A stretch of DNA of 64,000 nucleotides from Ruminococcus sp. (GTDB lineage Bacteria > Bacillota > Clostridia > Oscillospirales > Ruminococcaceae), in NCBI GenBank assembly GCA_029060305.1, contig JAIDUG010000024.1, forward strand, positions 42,193 to 106,192, read 5' to 3'. The notes under the pieces are model-generated. The model did not search any database and was not told the DNA's origin. It was given only the letters and a program-made list of their open reading frames with translations. Of the stretch, positions 44,587 to 53,452 are shown piece by piece (the stretch's first letter is position 1; each line of letters begins with the position of its first letter). Both the position numbers and the translations under genes were made by a program.

Positions 44587-45942
44587 ATGAAAAAATATTT
44601 ATCACTGATATTTTCCGCTGTCATGTCGTTGACAGCCGTTGCTTCAATGCCTGTTTCTGCCGAAAGTACAGATAATACTATAAAAGGTATGACGGTTATT
44701 GGTGACAGTATTGCAAGCGGATATGGTCTTGACGAAAATGAATATTCATACGCTCAGATTTGTGCCGACTATTTCAACTGTAATGTTGATAACCTTGCTG
44801 TTTCCGGTCTGGATTCGACGGAGTTGTGTGAAATGGTTCAGAATATGAACGAGACTCAGAAGCAGTCAATAAGAAATTCTGACGTGGTTGTGATTTCAAT
44901 AGGTGGAAACGATATTATAAATTATAGCTGTAAAAAAATCATTGAATTTATGGCTGAAAGAAATCTTCTGAAAAGTGGCTATACAGTTGATGATATTCCC
45001 GAAGAAGCTAATTTCACTGATATTGAAAAAATGGTAAATATGCGTGGACAGGGTGGTTTCGAGGAATATATAGTAAAAAATCCTATGGCAATTTTGCAGT
45101 TAAATACTGAATTAAGCAATATATACAGAAGTCTCTGCCAAAATTCAGATGCTATTATTCCGTATACGATTATGGGCAATCTCAATACTATTCTTGACAT
45201 TATCAGGGAATTAAATCCGAATACAAGAATAATCGTTCAGACTGTATATCAGCCTTTGCAGTTTTCACCGGAATATGCTCAAAAGGAATTTAAAACGGAA
45301 AGCTATGCGACAATGTTTTCACTTCTGCGTACAAGATATAACAGCATAATGGACAATTTCCGTACACAACTGCAAAAAGTGGACGGTATTGAAATAGCAG
45401 ATGTTTTCTATCAATTCTCATCTCTTAATGACCCTGTAAACGATTCAACCAATGATACTCCCGGATATGCGTATTATTTTACAAATATGCAAGAACCTCT
45501 TGAAGCTCAGACTGAGGGCGGAAAAACAAAGGACTTTCACCCGAATCAGAAAGGACACCTTGCTATTGCAACAACTATTATTGACACAATCGGAGTAAAA
45601 AATGAAAACTCCGGTGAACTCTATGCACAGATTTTCAATAATCTTGAGGACGGAAAAGATTACCCGAAGATTGCATACAATACTTTTGTAAAAAGTACTG
45701 ATACAGAATTAGGTGATTTGGACAGTGACGGTCTGGTAAATGCAACTGACGCAACGTTTGTACTTGCAGAATATGCACGTCTTTCAACCGGTGGACAGGG
45801 TCAGTTTTCTGAAAAACAGAAATTATCTGTTGATACAAACCGTGACAGGCTGGTTGATGCTGTTGATGCAACTTCAATACTTAAGTATTATGCACATCTT
45901 TCAACAGGCGGTACATCAGAAGCTGTTGATTTCTTTTATTAA
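44587..45942 (+). CDS. Cellulosomal SGNH/GDSL esterase with C-terminal dockerin
   Basis: The 451-residue secreted protein has a signal peptide (1-25, PVSA-E), an SGNH hydrolase domain (about 33-340) with nucleophile Ser41 in VIGDSIASGYG, block III VVISIGGNDI (about 100) and the catalytic Asp/His in DFHPNQKGH (about 318), and a C-terminal dockerin (about 378-445: GDLDSDGLVNATDATFVLAEY and DTNRDRLVDAVDATSILKYY). It may remove acetyl or other ester groups from plant polysaccharides as a cellulosome subunit. AGGAGG precedes the start. The dockerin resembles that of the 22405-23895 protein, not those of the GH26 and GH5 enzymes. Confidence 0.9.
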   Translation: MKKYLSLIFSAVMSLTAVASMPVSAESTDNTIKGMTVIGDSIASGYGLDENEYSYAQICADYFNCNVDNLAVSGLDSTELCEMVQNMNETQKQSIRNSDVVVISIGGNDIINYSCKKIIEFMAERNLLKSGYTVDDIPEEANFTDIEKMVNMRGQGGFEEYIVKNPMAILQLNTELSNIYRSLCQNSDAIIPYTIMGNLNTILDIIRELNPNTRIIVQTVYQPLQFSPEYAQKEFKTESYATMFSLLRTRYNSIMDNFRTQLQKVDGIEIADVFYQFSSLNDPVNDSTNDTPGYAYYFTNMQEPLEAQTEGGKTKDFHPNQKGHLAIATTIIDTIGVKNENSGELYAQIFNNLEDGKDYPKIAYNTFVKSTDTELGDLDSDGLVNATDATFVLAEYARLSTGGQGQFSEKQKLSVDTNRDRLVDAVDATSILKYYAHLSTGGTSEAVDFFY

Positions 45943-45969
45943 TCAACCACTTAATAATAGTTTAAGTCC

Positions 45970-47082
45970 ATGAAAAAAATACATATTCAGAAAAAATATC
46001 TGATACTTGTTGCAGTATGTTTTTTTATGCTGATTGTCAATTTACTTGCAAGAGTTTGCAATCCGTTTGCGGATTTCTACACTGAAAAAATATTTCCGTT
46101 TATAGCAACCTCATTTTCATTCATAAGCGGACTGTTTCCGTTTTCTGTCGGGGAAATACTGATAATAGCCGGAATACTTCTTGTGATAGCTGGTATTCCT
46201 GTAACTGTTTTACTTCTGATTTTCGGGAAAAACTTCCGGAAAAAAACAGTTTCAGTTGCTTGTTTTGTGTATCTGTTTGTTTTTACGTTTGTTCTTACAA
46301 CCGAAACTATGAACTGTTTTATAATGTATCAGTGCAGACCTTTTTCTGAAAAGTATCTCAGTCACTCAGAACATACTGAAAGTCAGATTACAGAACTTTA
46401 TTCTGCACTGATTGAAAAGGCAAATACTCTTGCTGAAAAAGTACCTCGTGATAATATGAATCGTTTTGAATTTACAGGAGATGTAAATCAGGAAGCACGC
46501 AGTGCAATGAAAAAAGCAGGAGAGACTTTCCCACAGCTTAAAGGTTACTATCCGAAAGCCAAACCGATACAGTTTTCATATTTTATGAGCCAGTCACATC
46601 TTTCCGGAATATATTTTCCGTTTTCACTTGAAGCAAATTATAATGACGATATGTGCAGGACTAATCTTCCAGAAACTGTCTGTCATGAATTTTCGCACCT
46701 TAAAGGTTTTATACAGGAAGACGAAGCAAATTTTATTTCTTTTTTCGCAACAACCCATTGCAGTGACGATTTGAGTTTTCAGTATTCAGGGTATCTGTCC
46801 GCTTTGGAGTATGTCCACAACGAAATCTATAATCAGAATATATCAGGAGCTTTTTACCTTACCGACAGTATTTCCGATAACGTCCGCCGTGACTGGTTCA
46901 GATTTATGCCTGATAACTACTGGGAAGAAAACAAGAAAAAAGAAGTTATTCCTACTGAGACTGTGAGTACGGTTTCGACAAACGCAATTGATACAAACAT
47001 TAAAGCAAACGGTCGTGAAGACGGTATAAAGTCCTATTCGCTTGTTGTTGAGTTGCTTCTTGACTTCTATTACCCTGCTTGA
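45970..47082 (+). CDS. DUF3810-like membrane zinc metallopeptidase
   Basis: The 370-residue protein has three N-terminal membrane segments (about 10-30, 48-80, 93-115) and an extracytoplasmic part with ETVCHEFSHLKGFIQEDEANFISF (about 235-258). The HExxH there and the downstream EDEAN Glu look like a gluzincin-type zinc site, as in DUF3810 proteins. The function is unknown. There is no evident ribosome-binding site before the ATG. It lies 27 bp after the dockerin esterase, so it is likely read from the same transcript. Confidence 0.8.
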   Translation: MKKIHIQKKYLILVAVCFFMLIVNLLARVCNPFADFYTEKIFPFIATSFSFISGLFPFSVGEILIIAGILLVIAGIPVTVLLLIFGKNFRKKTVSVACFVYLFVFTFVLTTETMNCFIMYQCRPFSEKYLSHSEHTESQITELYSALIEKANTLAEKVPRDNMNRFEFTGDVNQEARSAMKKAGETFPQLKGYYPKAKPIQFSYFMSQSHLSGIYFPFSLEANYNDDMCRTNLPETVCHEFSHLKGFIQEDEANFISFFATTHCSDDLSFQYSGYLSALEYVHNEIYNQNISGAFYLTDSISDNVRRDWFRFMPDNYWEENKKKEVIPTETVSTVSTNAIDTNIKANGREDGIKSYSLVVELLLDFYYPA

Positions 47083-47115
47083 ATCAAATCCGCTAATCTG
47101 ATATGAGGAGGACGT

Positions 47116-47766
47116 ATGAACGGATATATTACATTCTGGTCTAAAGAATATGTGAAAGAACTTGAAAAACATAATGACAACGGAAAAATATGCGTAGTAT
47201 ATGGAAGTCAACACCAAAGAATGCCAAGTGTGTCAGCACTGAAAATCGGTGATGTAATTTATCCGGTTGCCATACAGAACAGAACGTTATGCGTTATGGC
47301 AAGAATGCCTGTTGAAAAAATAGAACCGGCTTTCGACTATCTTATGAGGGAAACGGGACATTATCATTCGGCACTTATACCAGAGGGAATTTTAATAAGG
47401 TCAAAAGGAACTTTCGGGGAGTTTAATATGTTTTCTGACGGTAGCGGATATACCGGAAAAATCACACTTCCCGACAATATACATACAGTTATTGACGAAC
47501 ATTCATTAGTACCCAAACCACACAAATTTCATCAAGAACCTATAACCTGTTGTGCCAAACTTGCAATAAGCAGTGAAAATGGTTCATTGATTTTTCCACG
47601 TCCGATACCTGTTGAAACTGTTGCAATGTTAAAGTTTGGCAAAACAAAGTCCACACAAAAAAAACTACATTTTGACAAAAACGGCAATCTTACAAGTATA
47701 TCACTCAGCGGTTTTGTAAGAAAAATGAGTGATGAAACTTTTGAAATTTTTGAAAAACTGTTCTGA
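47116..47766 (+). CDS. Hypothetical protein
   Basis: The 216-residue soluble protein begins MNGYITFWSKEYVKELEKHND. It contains GSQHQRMPSVSALKIGDVIYPVAI and a central MRETGHYHSALIPEGIL segment with closely spaced His residues. I recognise no family. A GAGGAGG ribosome-binding site sits 4 nt before the ATG, and the gene is 33 bp after the DUF3810-like gene, so it probably completes that operon. Confidence 0.72.
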   Translation: MNGYITFWSKEYVKELEKHNDNGKICVVYGSQHQRMPSVSALKIGDVIYPVAIQNRTLCVMARMPVEKIEPAFDYLMRETGHYHSALIPEGILIRSKGTFGEFNMFSDGSGYTGKITLPDNIHTVIDEHSLVPKPHKFHQEPITCCAKLAISSENGSLIFPRPIPVETVAMLKFGKTKSTQKKLHFDKNGNLTSISLSGFVRKMSDETFEIFEKLF

Positions 47767-47830
47767 TAAAGTAATATCTGTTAAATTAAGTTTTATAGTT
47801 GTCTTTTTACTTATATATTATGACATTATA

Positions 47831-47864
47831 AAAAATCCGCTGTACTTGTATACAGCGGATAATT
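47831..47864. terminator. Terminator between the hypothetical gene and the GH5 gene
   Basis: ATCCGCTGTA and TACAGCGGAT form a perfect 10-bp stem. On the minus strand it is followed by five T, on the plus strand by AATTTTG, so it mainly serves the GH5 gene. Confidence 0.85.
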
Positions 47865-47873
47865 TTGTGTGGT

Positions 47874-49778
47874 TTACATATATTTTCCAATATCCTCAGA
47901 TGTTATCGGGAAATCTTTAATATCTATTAATTTTGCCTGTGCCATCTGAATTGCGAGAGCGTCTTTATTTGTTACGCCGTCGCCGTCCACAATGTCAGCA
48001 TTGTTTTGACCGATTTTAGAGAGTTTATATTCACTGGGATTTGAGATTGACTGCATAATCAGTACAGCATCAGAAATATTTACAGCACCGTCCTCATTTG
48101 CATCTCCGTAAAGTCCTGTGGCACCATTGTTTGTGTTGGAAGCTGTTGTAGCTGTAGTAACAGTTGTTGTAGTGGTTTCTGAAGAAGGCTTTGAAGAAGA
48201 TGTTGTTGTGCCGGAAGAAGTGCTTGAATCAACAGGTTTTCCTGCCTTGTCGAGAACAGTGCCACCGTCAAGGTTACTGCCCTCTGTTGAAGCGTAATTT
48301 GTGTAGAATTCATTAAGTGAAAGTCCGTTGTTACCGAGAGCTTTCTGATGGTCAAGACCGATATATTTTCCTGTTTTCTGGGTCTGCCAAAGTGACTTTT
48401 CAAACAGTTCATATTTTTCTTCTTCCCATGTTATTGTTGTTCCTGTATCAATGGAATACTGGAAACCTGCCCAAAGTCCGCCGGTATCGCCGGAGTTAGT
48501 GTTAAGACACCAGAATGTATGATTGATATGGTTTTCAATCATATAGTCACGAAGCAATTCAAGCCATTTCTGATTTTTGCCTCCGTCCATATGTCCGCCC
48601 CATTCTCCTATCAGTTCAGGAGCGATGTCTTCAGCGTTGATATATGCCCATGTATCATACCAGTAGTCGTCAAGAAGTGTCTGTGTTGTGAAATCCTTTT
48701 CAAACCATGTCTGTGCGTAAACTGACGGACCATAATCGTGAGGTGAATATACTATCTGACTTGTGCCTTGCTTTGGCACTATAGGATTTTCTCTTGCACC
48801 ACGGAAGTTACCGCCCCACCATGCTCCAATGTATGGGGAGTTGTCACGTCTGTCCTGTATTCCCCAGTAGTCGCCGGGCATAGCACCACTGAGTGACTGT
48901 TCAACACCCTCTATAAAGATGAGTGCATGGGGATTAACGTCGAGGATAGCTTCTGCACACTTTGTAGCAGCATAAGCCCAGTTGTTTTCGTCAGTTGAAC
49001 CGTCCCATTTTGCAGCCTTGTCGCCTTCCTGACCTTTTCCGTGAGGTTCGTTCTTGAGGTCGTAGCCTATGAGTGTATCATTGTTTTTGTATCTGTCTGC
49101 AATCCATACAAGTGATTCCTGCCATAATTCAGTAGTAACCATTGTACCGTCAGCGGTTTCCTTGCCGTACCATAAGTTATAGTTATGTCCGGAGTTGTCA
49201 GCGTGCGGACTGTGAATGTCAATAAAGGCCTTGATACCGTACTTCTTGCACTTGTCGAGAATTATATCAAATCCACGGTCACTTGTTATAAGGGTTTTTC
49301 CGTCAGCCTCAACGAAGTCCTTGTTGATTCTTCCATAAGTACCGGCTTTTATAATACCACCGTTACCGTCGTCCATATCGACAGGAGGGTTATATGATGC
49401 CTGCATACCGCCTGCACTTATCTGATATGGAGTACCGTTCATCCATGAAAGAATAAGTTCCGTTGAAATAGGGAAGCGGATAACATTAATACCTCTGTCG
49501 GCTACTTCCTGAAGCATATCGTCAATATCGCCTGCATAGAGATAGTGCGGTGAATATTCGATACAGTTCAGACCGAACCAGTTAGCACCGGTGAGCCATA
49601 CCTCATTACCGTTCATATCGTAGAGACGGCTTCCCTCAGCGTGTAACCAGTCGTCGTTGCAGTCGTCAACAGCAGAAGCGGTGACAGGATTTCCGATATT
49701 ACCGGAGACCATAGGTACAGCCGATACAGCCATTACTGCACCAGACAGTAAAGCCGTTAACTTTTTAATTTTTCCCAT
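47874..49778 (-). CDS. Cellulosomal GH5 endoglucanase with dockerin
   Basis: The 634-residue secreted enzyme has a signal peptide (about 1-36), a GH5 catalytic domain (about 45-490) with acid/base Glu244 in LKNEPHG and nucleophile Glu392 in LIGEWGGH, plus IDIHSPHADNSGHN and SPHDYGP, which fit endo-beta-1,4-glucanases of the family. A Ser/Thr linker (about 515-555) and a C-terminal dockerin follow (about 560-625, GDANEDGAVNISDAVLIMQS and VVDGDGV-type second loop). The dockerin and the short tail after it closely match those of the GH26 enzyme in this window. GAGAGGA precedes the ATG. Confidence 0.94.
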   Translation of the reverse strand: MGKIKKLTALLSGAVMAVSAVPMVSGNIGNPVTASAVDDCNDDWLHAEGSRLYDMNGNEVWLTGANWFGLNCIEYSPHYLYAGDIDDMLQEVADRGINVIRFPISTELILSWMNGTPYQISAGGMQASYNPPVDMDDGNGGIIKAGTYGRINKDFVEADGKTLITSDRGFDIILDKCKKYGIKAFIDIHSPHADNSGHNYNLWYGKETADGTMVTTELWQESLVWIADRYKNNDTLIGYDLKNEPHGKGQEGDKAAKWDGSTDENNWAYAATKCAEAILDVNPHALIFIEGVEQSLSGAMPGDYWGIQDRRDNSPYIGAWWGGNFRGARENPIVPKQGTSQIVYSPHDYGPSVYAQTWFEKDFTTQTLLDDYWYDTWAYINAEDIAPELIGEWGGHMDGGKNQKWLELLRDYMIENHINHTFWCLNTNSGDTGGLWAGFQYSIDTGTTITWEEEKYELFEKSLWQTQKTGKYIGLDHQKALGNNGLSLNEFYTNYASTEGSNLDGGTVLDKAGKPVDSSTSSGTTTSSSKPSSETTTTTVTTATTASNTNNGATGLYGDANEDGAVNISDAVLIMQSISNPSEYKLSKIGQNNADIVDGDGVTNKDALAIQMAQAKLIDIKDFPITSEDIGKYM

Positions 49779-49796
49779 GATAGATTCCTCTCTTCT

Positions 49797-49825
49797 GATA
49801 CGTGAATTTTTTTCCGAAACGTATC
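49797..49825. repeat. Inverted repeat in the GH5 leader
   Basis: GATACGT and ACGTATC form a 7-bp inverted repeat separated by 15 bp, located between the GH5 promoter and its ribosome-binding site. It could be a repressor site or an mRNA hairpin. Confidence 0.4.
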
Positions 49826-49839
49826 TTTAAATTAAGTAT

Positions 49840-49868
49840 ATTCTAACACCAAAAGCGTGAAAAGTCAA
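49840..49868 (-). promoter_or_regulatory. Promoter of the GH5 gene
   Basis: The minus strand shows TTGACT, a 17-bp spacer and TAGAAT. Confidence 0.76.
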
Positions 49869-49874
49869 TAGAAA

Positions 49875-50777
49875 TCAGAATGCTTTATTGATAATATTTT
49901 TTATATCGGAATTATTTTCAAAATATTCAAGTTGTGCCAGTAAATCTTCTGAACGTTTCCGGCACTGTTCAGGAGTTTTAGTAATGAAGTAGCGTTCATC
50001 TGATACGGAATCTATTATATAACGAATTGCCAATTCTGCTGTAACATAAAGAATACCATAATACAAAGAGTATATTTCCTTGTCTGAAAGTATTCCGTCA
50101 AGACCGACCGCAAAACCTTGTGTTATATTCTGAATATCTCCGCCTGAACGTATTATATCACCATAATCAGTTGCAACAAATCCTCTCATAGATGTGTCAA
50201 GGTCGATAATGGTTATTTTTTCACTGAAAATAATATTATCTTTTTTTGCGTCGTTATGGACGTTTCTTTTCGGAATGTCACCGAAAATCTTAAGTTTTCC
50301 ACGCAGACCGTCAAAACGTTTCATAACGCTGTCAGGAAGTCTTTTATAATAGCTGTCGAAATCATGGAAATTATCTATAGTGTTTTCAAGGACGATATTT
50401 TCAGCGTTTAAAAGGTTTATATATTTTCCGAAAGCATATCCTGTAAAATAGTCATAATTTTCCGGAAATCCTGACTGTTCCGCATATTCGTAAATACGCC
50501 ATATTTCGCCGTCTGTCTCAACCGAATTTCTTTCACCTGATGTCAGGAAATGAGGAACGGTTATTCTGTCCTGTCCGGAACTGTCGAAAACTTCTTCAAT
50601 CTTTTTTATGTTATCCATTACTGCATAGGGATTTCTGAATACTTTTCTGTTGAGAGACTGCAATATATATTTACCTGTTCTGCACTCAACAAGGTATGTA
50701 CTGTTTATGTGACCTGTATTTATAGGAGATATTCTGTATACTTCTTCAATGTTAAAATATTCGAGTATATTATTTAT
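49875..50777 (-). CDS. NahK-like aminoglycoside-phosphotransferase-fold kinase with non-standard start (ATA)
   Basis: A phosphotransferase of the APH fold. The open frame extends upstream of any ATG, GTG or TTG that keeps the N-lobe: translated from 50777 it reads INNILEYFNIEEVYRISPINTGHINSTYLVE, containing the GHINSTYLV nucleotide loop typical of N-acetylhexosamine kinase-like proteins. Further motifs are RNVHNDAKKDNIIF (HxDxxxxN) and ITIIDLDT. The codon in start position, 5 nt after GAGGTG, is ATA, so the natural start has probably mutated from ATG. The first alternative (TTG at 50663) would delete the nucleotide loop. The gene follows a damaged nucleotidyltransferase gene by 9 bp in the same frame. 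It may be a pseudogene or poorly translated. Confidence 0.65.
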   Translation of the reverse strand: MNNILEYFNIEEVYRISPINTGHINSTYLVECRTGKYILQSLNRKVFRNPYAVMDNIKKIEEVFDSSGQDRITVPHFLTSGERNSVETDGEIWRIYEYAEQSGFPENYDYFTGYAFGKYINLLNAENIVLENTIDNFHDFDSYYKRLPDSVMKRFDGLRGKLKIFGDIPKRNVHNDAKKDNIIFSEKITIIDLDTSMRGFVATDYGDIIRSGGDIQNITQGFAVGLDGILSDKEIYSLYYGILYVTAELAIRYIIDSVSDERYFITKTPEQCRKRSEDLLAQLEYFENNSDIKNIINKAF

Positions 50778-50786
50778 ATTATCACC

Positions 50787-51584
50787 TCATTTAAACTGTT
50801 TTCTATGCTGAATGAGAACTTTTTTTAGTTCTGATAAAATAATTTTTATATCATTATTTACTGTATCTGTACATAACGGCAAATCGTTAAATAACTGATT
50901 CAGGTTATCTTCAAAGTTGTAGGGAAGAACTGAACAATACTTCATACATAGTTCAATAAGACGTTTTTCACCGAAATGTGTAATACTGTTAATAGCAAAT
51001 ATAACATCAAAATAAGATTCTAAAAATGCGGTTGTACGGTGTATAACACTTATTCTGTCATTTCTTGCAACAGCTTTTTCTATCTGATGCGAATATGACG
51101 GCAGAGTATCACATAGGAGATTCATATTTCTTTTAATAATGTTTTCTTTCAGTACATCAGGATAAGGCACATCAAAACGTTTCTTAGCCTGTGAAAGTTT
51201 TCCGTTTTTGTCATATATTATTTTGCAGTTCATAAGATTGTGCCACATACAAGTTGTATATCCGTTGTGTGCCTGATATTTTTCAACAACATCTGAAACT
51301 TCCCTATAAAAATCATCTGAATTTCTGTAAATAATATCAATATCAACACCGTTTTTTAATGTGCAATTATCCTCATATTCCCAATAATGATTGCTGATTT
51401 CCATAGTATCACAATATTTTTTCAGAATATCGGTTCTTGTTTTCTCACTGATATGTGATGTACAATAAACGTACACATCATAATCGGATTTTTCGTCATA
51501 ATTTTGTCCCGAGCGTGAACCTCCCAAAGCTATTCACTCTACCTGTTGTAGTTGTGAAAACTCAATAAATAACTTTTCTATCAT
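50787..51584 (-). pseudogene. DUF4037-type nucleotidyltransferase interrupted by an in-frame TGA
   Basis: Starting at the ATG at 51584 (AAGGAG upstream) the frame reads MIEKLFIEFSQLQQVE, then TGA (51534-51536), then IALGGSRSGQNYDEKSDYDVYVY and about 235 more residues in the same frame. GGSRSG and SDYDVYVY form the nucleotidyltransferase signature with its metal-binding Asp pair, and DUF4037-like helices follow. The stop cuts the protein just before the catalytic loop. C-to-T change of CGA is the simplest explanation. Re-initiation downstream would have to use the TTG or later codons without a ribosome-binding site. Confidence 0.78.
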
Positions 51585-51641
51585 ATAAAATTCTCCTTAT
51601 ATATATCAAATAAAATTTCAACAATTTAATATTATAATAAC

Positions 51642-51670
51642 ATTTTATCATAACATCATAAAAAAGTCAA
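51642..51670 (-). promoter_or_regulatory. Promoter of the nucleotidyltransferase/kinase pair
   Basis: The minus strand shows TTGACT, a 17-bp spacer and TAAAAT, about 58 bp before the ATG at 51584. Confidence 0.68.
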
Positions 51671-51706
51671 CAACAAAAAGAACCGGAGAAAATTCCGGTT
51701 CTTGTT
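51671..51706 (-). terminator. Terminator of spoVT
   Basis: AAGAACCGGA and TCCGGTTCTT form a 10-bp stem with a 6-nt loop, followed on the minus strand by a short T-rich tract. Confidence 0.85.
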
Positions 51707-52246
51707 TTATTCAATCTGTTTTGCAAGGAACTGTGCGGCAGCGTTTATGAGACTTTTCTGTAAGTCATTGGCTTCTGAATTCTGTTCAGTACTGAGAAAT
51801 GCGACTGCTCCTGAAACATCTCCGGCGGTTATAATAGGAATTGTCGCAATTGCAGTACGTTCAATGCCTTCTGCCGGAAAGAAATTGTTTGTTTCGCCGT
51901 TTGGACAGAAATATTGTCCACGGGTTTCCATAAGTTCTTCAAGCTGTCCGGTCACACGGCGTTCCGCAAATTCTTTTTTTGGGACTCCGGCTGTTGCAAC
52001 AACATGGTCTTTGTCGAATATAACAACCGGACAACCGGCTATTTTATACATTATGTCCGCCACATAACCTGCGTTTTCACTCATTTCGCTTATTGCCGAA
52101 TACTTCTTGAAAATAACTTCTCCGTCGCTGTTTGTATAGATTTCGAGAGGATCTCCCTCACGTATACGCATAGTACGTCTTATTTCCTTAGGGATTACAA
52201 CACGTCCTAAATCGTCAATTCTTCTGACAATACCAGTAGCTTTCAT
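51707..52246 (-). CDS. spoVT: Stage V sporulation protein T (AbrB/SpoVT transcription factor)
   Basis: The 179-residue regulator has an N-terminal AbrB-type DNA-binding swapped hairpin (MKATGIVRRIDDLGRVVIPKEIRR, residues 1-24, through about 50) and a C-terminal GAF-like domain (about 55-178; VVIFDKDHVVATAGV, SGAVAFLS). SpoVT modulates SigG-dependent genes in the forespore and affects spore quality. GGAGG lies just before the start. No clear SigA promoter is seen upstream, which would fit forespore control, but I cannot assign a SigG site with confidence. Confidence 0.96.
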   Translation of the reverse strand: MKATGIVRRIDDLGRVVIPKEIRRTMRIREGDPLEIYTNSDGEVIFKKYSAISEMSENAGYVADIMYKIAGCPVVIFDKDHVVATAGVPKKEFAERRVTGQLEELMETRGQYFCPNGETNNFFPAEGIERTAIATIPIITAGDVSGAVAFLSTEQNSEANDLQKSLINAAAQFLAKQIE

Positions 52247-52572
52247 ATATAATATCCTCCAGTGAATAATTTTATTTGGATTTGTGAGAATATTATTTGC
52301 CGTATTTTTTCAAATATTCCTTGAAATACTGTCAATATATGGTTTGATTTTTATGTCAATTTTAGTAAGTAAGTTTTTGTTAAGTATATTGTAAAATAAT
52401 TCCATTAATGGTTTGACAGTTTTAAAAGTATATCTGAAGAATTACATAATCTGAGAATGTATATTTCAGAAAAAAACGCTGTATACCATGATTTTCACGA
52501 TGTACAGCGTTCTGTGATTTTGTTGTGACGACCGGATTTGAATAATAAATTTTTTATAATGTTACTTATGGA
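52247..52572 (-). other. Gap between spoVT and the SDR gene
   Basis: No gene is visible here. It holds the SDR terminator at its right-hand part (52472-52512) and an AT-rich leader for spoVT. Two TTGACA boxes occur on the minus strand (about 52325-52365), but neither has a fitting -10 box at 17 bp. Confidence 0.5.
52472..52512 (-). terminator. Terminator of the SDR gene
   Basis: On the minus strand AACGCTGTAC and GTATACAGCGTT pair around a loop that can itself fold, followed by seven T. Confidence 0.85.
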
Positions 52573-53310
52573 TTAGTTGGTTGCAAGACCGTCCACACTC
52601 AACACAACGCCCGTTACATAAGAAGACATATCACTTGCAAGGTACAGGCAGGCATTTGCAATATCTTCAGGTTCTCCCATACGTCCGAGAGGTATTCCGG
52701 CACAGATTCTGTCTGTCATTTCCTTTGGAAGTGAGGCTACCATATCGGTTCTCGTCACACCCGGAGCTACTGCATTCACGCGTATATTGTCCTTTGCAAG
52801 TTCTCTTGCAAGCGAAAGTGTAAGACCGTTTACAGCGAATTTTGTGGCAGGATATCCGCAACCCGACGGCTGACCGTACTTTGATACCATTGAACTTGTA
52901 TTTATAATCGCACCCTGACCCTGTTCTTTCATTATTCTTGCAACCGCCTGTGTGCAGACGAAAACAGCTTTCAGGTTAATGTCAAGTATCTTTGAAAATT
53001 CTTCAATAGTGTAGTCATAAATTGAAGTACGTGAGGAAATACCGGCATTGTTCACGAGAACGTCAATACTGCCGAAACGTTCCTTTATATCTAAAAAGGC
53101 TTTCTGAACGTCTTCCGGATTGCAGAGATCAGGACATATTCCTGTTACCTTTTCACCGTACTCACTGAGCTGTGATAATGCCTTGTCAACTGTTTCCTGA
53201 CGTGAACCGGCAATTACAACATTTGCACCGTTTTCAAGGAACTTCTTCACGATTGCAAAACCTATTCCACGTGTACCGCCTGTAACAATGGCTGTTTTAT
53301 TTTTTAACAT
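52573..53310 (-). CDS. SDR family oxidoreductase, FabG-like
   Basis: The 245-residue Rossmann-fold enzyme has the NAD(P) loop TGGTRGIGFAI (about 9-19), NNAGISS (about 84), the catalytic Ser in IINTSSMVSKYG (about 138), YPATK (Tyr/Lys pair, about 152) and the C-terminal VTGVVLSVDGLATN. This is the classical 3-oxoacyl-ACP reductase-like SDR architecture. With no fatty-acid genes nearby, the substrate is uncertain, so no symbol is given. AAAGGAG precedes the ATG at 53310. It is monocistronic. Confidence 0.9.
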   Translation of the reverse strand: MLKNKTAIVTGGTRGIGFAIVKKFLENGANVVIAGSRQETVDKALSQLSEYGEKVTGICPDLCNPEDVQKAFLDIKERFGSIDVLVNNAGISSRTSIYDYTIEEFSKILDINLKAVFVCTQAVARIMKEQGQGAIINTSSMVSKYGQPSGCGYPATKFAVNGLTLSLARELAKDNIRVNAVAPGVTRTDMVASLPKEMTDRICAGIPLGRMGEPEDIANACLYLASDMSSYVTGVVLSVDGLATN

Positions 53311-53344
53311 ATATTGTACTCCTTTCATTGCATATGCTTTTTTA

Positions 53345-53373
53345 ATTATAGTACATAATTACTGAAATGTCAA
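53345..53373 (-). promoter_or_regulatory. Promoter of the SDR gene
   Basis: The minus strand has perfect TTGACA and TATAAT with a 17-bp spacer, back to back with a plus-strand promoter 20 bp away. Confidence 0.86.
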
Positions 53374-53393
53374 GCATAACTGATGTTTTTTTG

Positions 53394-53422
53394 TTGACAG
53401 AACATATATTTCATGTTATAAT
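53394..53422 (+). promoter_or_regulatory. Promoter of the tandem hypothetical pair
   Basis: Perfect TTGACA and TATAAT with a 17-bp spacer, about 30 bp before the first gene of the pair. Confidence 0.87.
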
Positions 53423-53452
53423 TAATATATCAAAAATTTAAGGAGTGATAAA

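Noticed and set aside
49875..50663. TTG at 50663 as the true kinase start
   Set aside because: It would remove the GHINSTYLV nucleotide loop, which is conserved in sequence and in frame upstream.
51534..51536. TGA as a selenocysteine codon in the nucleotidyltransferase
   Set aside because: The family has no Cys or Sec at this place and no SECIS-like stem was evident after the codon. Mutation is simpler.
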